A DNA stretch of 41,960 bases from Porogramme epimiltina (taxonomy: Eukaryota; Basidiomycota; Agaricomycetes; Polyporales; Polyporaceae): positions 1 to 41,960 of the forward strand of contig FTLJ01000590.1 of the NCBI GenBank assembly GCA_900155495.1, written 5' to 3'. The notes under the pieces are model-generated. The model was not told the DNA's origin. It made no database searches and saw nothing but the letters and a program-made list of their open reading frames with translations. Made by a program: the position numbers and the translations under genes. Below are positions 34,276 to 41,960 of this stretch, piece after piece. How positions within the stretch are numbered: the first letter of the stretch is position 1; the number at the start of each line of letters is the position of its first letter.

Positions 34276-35245
34276 AAGAGTGGAAAAGCCAAGATAGAGA
34301 CAATTAAGAAGGGGGAGCGGAAAAAAGCTAGTGGACGAGACGCGCGCGTGTCGACGCGTAGGTCTAGAGTCTGATGTGTTTAGTTTGTGTTTGGTTGTGG
34401 CTGGTGAATCAGGTCTCCTGCATTGCACAGTGAGCGGAATGAGGCCTGCAATTGAGCCCGAAGAATCGAATAGGGATCGTGAAGTGTGTGGGGCGAGGGT
34501 AGAAACGCGCTGACGAGACGGAGTCAAAATTGAACCCGCGACGCTGCCGAGTCGGCAAATGACCAGTCTGAGACTGTCGGAGTTCTAACCTTCGCTGCGG
34601 AACGTCGATCCCAGCACAGCCTCGCGTACGTCCGGACTTCGATGTTCACATCCCACGACTTGCGTGCGCCGCGGTCCTCAAATTCTCGACCTCACCGTGC
34701 GCTAGAAGTGTATCACACGTGCTAATAAGTCCTATGTACCCCCCGGATGACTAAAGTATGCCATCGACATTTCGAGTCTCAAACACAGCACGCGAACATA
34801 TCATGGGTTTCCCCCGGCGTGAAGCACGATACTGTGCATCCTACCCGCGACCCACAAATCAGAAGCACCGGGTGATGTATTTGAGGCTTCCGTTACCGGT
34901 TGCTACCGTATGGTGACAACACATACCTCAACGTCCAGCAATCACTGAGGGGAAGAAGTTGGACGTTGTGTTGGAGCGCTTAATCTTCTTCCAAATATGG
35001 GCAAGACGAAATTCCGCCGGAGTCGGCTTGTGTGGCCCGTTACAGCTTGACCCAGACCGCTTCGCTGGTGGTCAGGCGCGTCTTGGCCGCGAATCCTCTC
35101 AGGTTGCCGTACCGCAGCTCACGATCATCTGTATTCATCCATACTCACTACAAGCGACTTACTCAATTGCGACCGAACTCACAACTGACCCTCCTGAAGG
35201 CAAAGTCAACACTATCATCATCGGAGTCTGGACTCTGCCGCGCCC
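34276..35245. other. Divergent intergenic region, nothing firmly recognised
   Basis: Spacer between the CHK2-like copy A start (-) and the next FunK1 start (+), so it should contain both promoters. A tRNA-like patch near 34520-34620 was examined and not accepted. No transposon or protein family seen. Confidence 0.45.
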
Positions 35246-37877
35246 ATGTATACGCACTGCGTTGAACAACGGATCGATCACTTCTTCAACAATCTGCTTC
35301 CTGGGCAAGACCCATCAAACGAGGACCTTGATACATTCATTTTCCCAGAAGAGAGCGCGTTGAATGGAGTGCTGGAGTCGCAAGTGAACTTAGAGATAGT
35401 AAGTAGTTGAACGGCCTCCCACTGCGAGTTTGAATGGGAATCCTGACCACCCTCTCGAAATCAGTGCCGAATCGCGAACAGTGTTCTCGAGCGTTCACCT
35501 TCAAACCTCACCCCTCGAGATACTACTAACTGGAGTGTGGGAGCTGGTGGCGTTACTTCGAAGAAGCCGCCTACTTGCAACTCAGCTCTCTTCTTTGCCG
35601 ACGATCGCTATAGAAAGTTAGTCTATGTCGATCCAGAGGACGTCCTCCCCACCCCCAACGCCTCTCCTGCAACCAGAGAGCTACGCAATTCGTTCGTCGG
35701 CCACTGCTCCTTCGCCGACATCGTCGTTCCTATAGAGGTCAAGGTTGACCATAGTGACTCAGCCTTCGAGTTCGAGAACGCTCAAACACTACCCCTTGTC
35801 CGTGACGCGAGACGCGTTCCTCTGGATCAGCTTGAAGGACATCTCTCCCTGGTGTTTGGACGACAGCATCGTACACATGTCATCTCCCTCTACGTCTACC
35901 GCGACCAAGCTCGGATGGTCTATACCGACCGCGAGACGTGCATCGTCTCAGCTCCGTTCTTCTACAGCCTTCGCTCGGATCCAGTCCTTCATCGATTCTT
36001 TTGGCGACTCGCACATGCAGACCGATCTCATCTGGGCTACGACACCACGGTTGCGTTGGCGTCCGAGGAAGATTTTGCGAACATGCTCCAGTTCACCACC
36101 TCTTCCACCGACATCACACCATACGTCCGAGAGCAACTATACTACGCTCTATGTGTGGATGGCACGAAGGTGGCAGGGGCCGGGCAGACTTCAATTCCCC
36201 CGCTCACGACACACCAATGGCCTTTGCAACGCGTTACGCGCGCCGACGGTACCTATGTTCTCGTCGGCCGCCCTAGGCATGCTCGTAGTTCCCTCTTCGG
36301 CCGCTGCACTCGAGGGTACATCGTGTACGACCCCAACAAACGCGAGGCGAACTTCATGAAGGACAGTTGGCGTGTCGACCACGGAGGTGTTCACCCCGAG
36401 CATGAAGTGTACGAACGCTTGAGAAAGCATAGTGTCACGAACGTCCCGACGTGTTTGGGAGGTGGAGATGTTAGGAAGCACTCTGAGGACACATTGCAGC
36501 GGACATATGTCCCCCGCGATGGCGAGCTAAACCCGGAACTAGCACGGTCGGAGATCAATTCGCCCCTACGCCTCCCGAGGGTCCATTATCGCCTGTTCAT
36601 CAAGGAAGTTCTCCGTCCACTCACGGACTTCGAAACTTGGCGGAGTTTACTGTGGATCTTTGACGACGGGATGTGTGGTGAGTATCCTACTGTATGCTAT
36701 CAACCCTCCCGGCGCTGAGGTATACGTTAATCAGCACACCGCGATGCGTGGAACAAGGCCGCCATCCTGCACAGGGACTTAAGTGTCAATAACATCATGA
36801 TCCTCGAGTACGATAGCGTCCACCAAGGCCTACTATGTGATTGGGATCTTTGCAAGTACAAGGAGCTGATGGAGATCGGAAATTGGATGCCCGATAGGGT
36901 GGTATGTTTTGGTATCCATCTCATGCATCGAAGCTCACTTAATCGTATAACAGGGAACCTGGCCGTTCCGATCAGCTCTGTCTCAACAATTTCCTCTCAA
37001 GCCTTATAGGCTATCGGACGACATCGAATCGTTCGTCCACATCCTCTATTATCTCTTGCTTCGTTTCTACGAAACAGAGGACCAGAGTGATCTTTCGGCA
37101 TGGGTTACCTCTCTTTTCGAGGCCGAGGACATTGTCGTAGACCTCTCCGGTCGACGCTTCCATATCGGTGGGGCAAGGAAAAGGATGCTGATGGTCAGCG
37201 GGGCAGCACCGCTTACTCTGTGGGACAACTCGCCTCTCGTAGGTCTGCTTTCCAAGATCGGCGCGCTCTGCCGGGAACACTATGCCTCCATCGATTTCAT
37301 CCAGATGCGCACTTTGTACGGTCCACGCGTCGCTCTCCCCACCTCCAAGCCTGACGCAAAGCCAAAAACCTTCACGTATGGGCCCGCCCGCAGGGCTGTC
37401 CCTGCCACGGCCATCGCTCCCTCGGCATCGCGGTGCTCTCCATGTGACCTCGTACCGACACAAACACCATCGATGATCACAATCGGCACATCCGTGTCAG
37501 TCCAGACGACGAGTTCGACCTTGGCTTCGCCTTTTACAGCTCTGTCGACGCCCTCTCGTGAATCTTCCGCGCCATCACCAGCTCCAACGCCGCTTCGACC
37601 TCTCGACACGCACGAACTTCTCATTAACTTGTTCCGTAAATATCACCAGGATGACTCACTGTGGACCGACGAGTACATGAAGAAGGGTGAAAAGGACCTC
37701 TTCAAGGAGGCGCAGATCGTGAGCCTCAAAGATAACGCTTTATCGAGGTCTCAGGACCCGCGCTACATCAACGCATCCCTTGAAGCTGCCCATCTGATGA
37801 AGAAGCGCAAGGGCAACAACATGCAGGGTATTGACAAAGTTCATGGCGAAGAACTCGGTAGGGGAGCGTGCCAATGA
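35246..37877 (+). CDS. FunK1-type fungal protein kinase (canonical HRD)
   Basis: Fungal-type protein kinase (PF17667); function unknown. Exons: 35246-35398, 35465-36677, 36735-36901, 36954-37877; 818 aa with matching phases. The N-terminal exon carries FFNNLLPGQDPSNEDLDTF. ATP lysine K350 lies in FMKDSWR, followed by EHEVYERL. The catalytic loop is LHRDLSVNN (D470, N475) and the metal motif is CDWDLCKYKE, so this is the most conventional copy in the window. The C-lobe has GTWPFRSALSQQFPLKPY and SDDIESFVHIL. A Ser/Thr/Pro-rich linker follows (about 635-720), then the tail motif LWTDEYMKKGEKDLF and KDNALSRSQDPRYIN, and a KKRK cluster. Unlike the copy at 15481 it lacks the last intron. First of two tandem copies. 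Confidence 0.87.
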
Positions 37878-38487
37878 GCGCTCTGCGTAGTAGCAATTAG
37901 TCAGAGGCGAAATGACACGAGTAGTGAGTGGACCGGTGCAGTGGTCGGACCCGTATCAAATTCCGCATGTAAGTTAGGTGCAATGTCATCATATCTTCTC
38001 ATCTGTAGAGTAATCGCTCGTAGCCTAGTCACGTCATGTATAGATACGAGCCAAGATTTATAAGTAGACGCATATCCAAGAAGGTGCATGATACTTTGAA
38101 GGTACTTAGCAGGAGCTGACTGGCGGTCACGAATCACAATGACTTTGTAGCCGAGCCAGCCGAGTGGCATGAAGGCTAGGGCGCTTAATCAGATACCAAA
38201 TGCAGACCTGCCCGATCGCGAGCCGCGTTGGTTCGAACGTCAACTTCTTACCTGCGTCCTTGGTCTACCACTTAAACTTCACCAACCATTGTTTTTAGTG
38301 CGAAACGAGCCACCCCTCGTTCGTAAGCCGTGCTGATCCCTCTATCGACATAACCTCTCTAACAAGCTGCCTTTCTGACGCGTTACGCGTTCAATGAAAA
38401 GTTCGGATACTAGGCTCAGCTCGTAACGTCTACTCTGCATTCTCTTACTCCATTATCTCTGGTATAAGGGGAAGTTATACCACTTGT
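37878..38487. other. Spacer between tandem FunK1 genes
   Basis: 610 bp holding the 3' UTR of one kinase and the promoter of the next. No other gene or repeat recognised. Confidence 0.45.
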
Positions 38488-40941
38488 ATGTCTCAGAAGA
38501 TGCATACCAGATATGTAGATGGCAATCTCGAGAATCTCGAACAATTTTTTCAACGGTTTCTACCTCAGGGAGATGATCCGAAAGCAGAAGATCTAGAGGC
38601 ATTCTACTACTCAGAGCATATAGCTGCGACGACTGAATGCGAGGAACTGGGGTTGAAGGCCTTCTTCAAAGAGGAGATTGTGCGTAGCCACCCTTTGACT
38701 TGAGCTTACTCGTCTGACCACCGTCCCATCAGTGCAAGCTCGCGCACAGTGTTTTTAGTCGCGCTCAGGGACCTGGTAGACAACAAGTAGCCGTCCTTGA
38801 CACAACGACCAAGAAAAACTCTAGAGCAAGGTCTCGGAAGCACCACGCGCCCTCATGCGATGCTGCAGTTTTCTTTGTCGACAATCGATTCAACAAGCAC
38901 GTTTGCATCCCCAGAGACAAGCCCCTGACATGTGACGGGTCCTCCGCCATGCCACAGAACGGCTCTGCACCGACTGTTGGACGACCCTCCTTTGCGGACA
39001 TCGTCGTTCCTGTCATGATACAAGTCGATCATGACAGTTCTGCTTTCGAATTCGAGAACCCAGAACACCTGATTGCTCGCCACGAGCAAGATGTGGCCTC
39101 CGACGCACTAGAAGAAGTCGAGAAATGCCTTGCCACAATATTCGCGCGCCAACACCGCACCCACCTGCTTTCCTTTTACGTGTATCGTGTCCAGGCCCGC
39201 ATTATGGCTTCGTACCGTGACGGCTGTGTCGTTTCGCACCCATTCCCTTACACGACCTCACATAAGAATAACGCACTCCATCGCTTCTTCTGGCGGCTAG
39301 CTCACATGAGCCGCAAAGACCTCGGCTACGACTCGACCGTCACCCCCGCAACCTCCGACGATTTCGCGAACATGCTTCAATTCGCAACATCGTCGCCGGA
39401 GCTCACGCCCTACGTGCGCGACCAGCTCTACTACGCTTTATGCGTCGACCCTGTCACTACACCAGATCCGACGCCCTATCCCAACTCCACGCCGACATCT
39501 GACCAGTGGCCACTCAAACGTGTCACGCGCGCAGACGGCTCGTACGTGCTCGTCGGACGGTCCCGGTGGGCCAGCCCAGCCCTTTTCGGCCGTTGCACCC
39601 GGGGGTATGTCGTGTACGACCCATTCAAGCAAGAGGCGTATTTCATGAAGGACTCGTGGCGTTTCGGCTACCCAGAGTCAAGGAAAGAGCACGAGGTCTA
39701 CGAGCGACTCGCACAGGCTGGCGTTGGGGGCGTCTTGACGTGCTATGGTGGCGAAGACGTTGGTGAAGATACCACACACAACTGGCAGCAAGGAAGCTGT
39801 GCGGACGAGTCTGATTCTTCTGAAGGTTCGCACCACCGGTTTGTACATTACCGCATCTTTTTCAAGGAAATTGGACGTCCTCTTACCGATTTCGCGGATT
39901 GGAGAGAACTTTTGATTCTCTTGACGCACGCACTTTGTGGTAAGTGGCGTATTCTTTCTGTGTTCCTACCCCTAATTAATGGACACGCACTAGCGCACCG
40001 TGATGCTTGGGAGAGCGCCGGCGTGTTGCACCACGACGTCAGTGTCAACAACGTTTTGATCGTAGAGACCCTCCATACCGACTCACCGGGTGGCCCGACC
40101 ATCCGCCGGGTGGCAAATATGTGCGACTGGGACCTTTGCGAGTACAAGGAAGAGATGGAACATAATAACGACGTACCGGACCAAATCGTAAGAGCGCCCT
40201 CCGTTCCGAACTTCGAAACCCATCTAACCGTCTCTTTACCAGGGGACGTGGGTATTTAGGTCCGCTCTATCGTCGAGCTACCCCTTCAAACCCTACCTAC
40301 CTGTTGATGACGTCGAGTCGTTCATCCATGTGCTACATACCCTCGTGCTCCGGTTCATGAAGACACGCCAAAGCCGATCGCTCCCGTTGATATTCCCGAT
40401 GCTGTACGAAGAATGTTGGATTGCTCTAGACCAACGCCGCGGTGGAATCCCTGTTCACGTTGGGGGTATCACGAAATTGGACTACATGCTTTCTGGAAGA
40501 TCTCCCGTGACACCCATGGCCAATTCCACTATTGCGGCTGTACTAGGGAAACTCGCTGCTCTCTGCAAGGGTTATTATGACTCGTTCGACTATCCATCAA
40601 TGAGCAGACAATATGCTCCTCTCGAGTCATCTAATCCGGGTTGTTTTGAAGCAGGCGCCGAGGACCACGCAGAAACAGAGGAGGCCGAGAATACTGCCTA
40701 CCTCACTCACGACGCCGTCATCGCCATCCTACGCGAGTACGGAGAGAGCGTGGACCATGAGCCAGTGTCGTGGGCCATACAGGAGGACCTCGTCAAGAGT
40801 AGCGATGACTTCTTCCGCGCGGCGAACATAGCCCACAAGGACAACAGGCTCTCGTTCTCGTCGGAGCCTACGCAGTGCACAGTCACATCACCGTCACTGC
40901 AGATTGAGCCACCACGCAAGCAGCGCAAGCATGCTGCGTGA
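38488..40941 (+). CDS. FunK1-type fungal protein kinase (HHD variant)
   Basis: Fungal-type protein kinase (PF17667). Exons: 38488-38679, 38733-39939, 39994-40187, 40243-40941; 763 aa, phases agree and intron positions match the copies at 15481 and 35246. The N-terminal exon has FFQRFLPQGDDPKAEDLEAF. ATP lysine K370 lies in FMKDSWR. The catalytic loop reads LHHDVSVNN, keeping D481 but replacing the arginine of HRD by H. The metal motif is CDWDLCEYKE. The C-lobe shows GTWVFRSALSSSYPFKPY and VDDVESFIHVL. The tail contains LTHDAVIAILREYGES, a DDFFRAANIAHKDN element and a basic end RKQRKHAA. A small intron-like TAG at 40257 is out of frame in this model. Confidence 0.86.
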
Positions 40942-41883
40942 CCGCTCAGACGGTAAGACAATGTTCAAGGAGGATCACTAGACATGAGAGGAGCCGGATG
41001 AGGACTGTACTGTGGTCTCGTTAGGTCATGGCCAATCGATTACATCATATGTTCTGGGATTTAATTCATGATTCTATACGTACATCAGAGTGCAGGCTAC
41101 AACTATGCATCTGACTTCGGCGTGTCTGAGACGCTTATGTGGAATGAGCGAGCTCAGGGGCTGGCTCGTTTTGTTAGAGGTTGAGTCCTTGACCACACAA
41201 TGGGCGCTTGGATGTGAACGGGTGTAGAGGGAAACGTAGAGGGATACTTACAGGATGGAGATAGAGTAAGGTTCCTCAACGCTCTGGCCACAGCCATAGA
41301 CTGAGTCTATTTCACTGGCGATGTTGGATCTCCTTGAACTCGAACTCGAGATTTCGGAAGTGAGCAGTGGTGAAGACTCTGACAGGAGGCGGTTAGTGCT
41401 TGAGAAGAGGGGATGTTGAGCATTGCTGGAAGAGGGTCGATGCAGTGAGCAGGGGGCAGGGTTAATATGAAAGTATTCATTCTTTGCTCCTCCACTGGTG
41501 TCAGCTGTTGAGAGGACTCATGTTGCAGTGGAGAGGTAAGAACGTGTACTTACTGAGATGTTATCTCGTTGCCCGGGCCCTCCATCGTAATAGGGCAAAA
41601 ATGCCCCGCACAATTAACCGAGTTATCTATGGGTGGTCATGCGTGTCTTGACCACCAACTTCCTAGATCATTCAAGTCCGGCCAATCACCTTGGCGGCTA
41701 TCTAACTCACACTGGGTGGCCCGGCCCGGGGCGCGTCTATACGAGCATCCTCAGGCTATAGGAGGACCTCCTGTTGGAGCATGCAAGCGGAACGCCTCTT
41801 GGGGTGTTCAGCATCTGCGAGAGGTCTCGCCGTGTTTCGCTACCACGGAATTCCGGTGATCTCCATATAAGGCAATTTCTTAC
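40942..41883. other. Right-end intergenic region, nothing recognised
   Basis: About 0.9 kb after the last FunK1 gene with only short frames lacking known motifs. It may contain the 5' part of a gene beyond the window. Confidence 0.4.
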
Positions 41884-41960
41884 TATTCCGACTTTTTGGC
41901 TCACAGTATTCCGATGTTTTTTGGCTCATAGTATTCCGACGTTTTGGCTCTCATCCCGAC
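41884..41960. repeat. Short tandem repeat, 23-25 bp unit
   Basis: Three imperfect units of the form TATTCCGA-TTTTGGCTCA-AG begin at about 41884, 41907 and 41932, and a fourth may be cut by the window edge. No coding potential. Confidence 0.75.

Noticed and set aside
34520..34625. tRNA-like patch on the minus strand with box-A-like and box-B-like words
   Set aside because: The acceptor, anticodon and T stems do not pair in any arrangement I tried, so it is at most a tRNA relic or chance.
38195..38260. Possible tRNA B box (GGTTCGAAC) in the FunK1 spacer
   Set aside because: No box A or acceptor stem at the right distance, and the T stem does not pair.

Overview
The window reads as nuclear DNA of a filamentous basidiomycete, most likely an Agaricomycete (mushroom or polypore type). 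Genes are dense and split by many 45-70 nt introns with GT(GC)/AG borders. The protein families point the same way: FunK1-type fungal protein kinases, a DUF6535 membrane protein, a DUF4246 relic and a basidiomycete-type hAT transposase. I rebuilt the gene models by hand from splice sites, reading-phase agreement and family motifs. Exon coordinates are therefore predictions, although every multi-exon model given with an exon list closes in frame.

Layout. 1-1610 (-): a FunK1 kinase copy that looks dead and runs off the left edge. 2046-2803 (-): DNA polymerase delta subunit 4 (POLD4). 2927-7511: a probable hAT element bounded by inverted repeats. It holds a multi-exon transposase, a small TA-flanked MITE in the transposase 5' region, and a broken, intron-bearing piece of ATP-citrate lyase. 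7641-7721: tRNA-Ile(AAT) with a 7-nt intron. 8065-13005 (-): a 16-exon BRPF/NTO1-type chromatin reader (PHD-zinc knuckle-PHD, bromodomain, PWWP), divergently paired with ARP2 (13302-14859 +). 15481-18316 (+): FunK1 kinase. 18775-19934 (-) and 20236-21186 (+): a divergent pair, a Rim2-like mitochondrial pyrimidine-nucleotide carrier and RNA polymerase III subunit RPC25.

21747-24580 is a decayed zone with a DUF4246 pseudogene, tandem and palindromic repeats and an internally deleted FunK1 relic. 24581-27827 (+): a DUF6535 membrane protein whose C-terminus is a recent three-fold tandem duplication. 28940-34275 (-): two tandem CHK2/Rad53-type kinases (SQ/TQ cluster, FHA domain, Ser/Thr kinase) with nearly the same exon plan. 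35246-40941 (+): two tandem FunK1 kinases. The right end carries a short tandem repeat.

Housekeeping genes (POLD4, NTO1, ARP2, RIM2, RPC25) alternate with lineage-specific, fast-turnover families (FunK1, DUF6535, DUF4246) and transposon debris. The best candidates for something undescribed are: (i) the FunK1 set, which shares a short N-terminal exon motif and a C-terminal tail motif around an atypical kinase core, with five copies in different states of decay; (ii) the hAT element with a host gene fragment inside its inverted repeats; (iii) the duplicated checkpoint-kinase pair, one copy with an altered activation segment.
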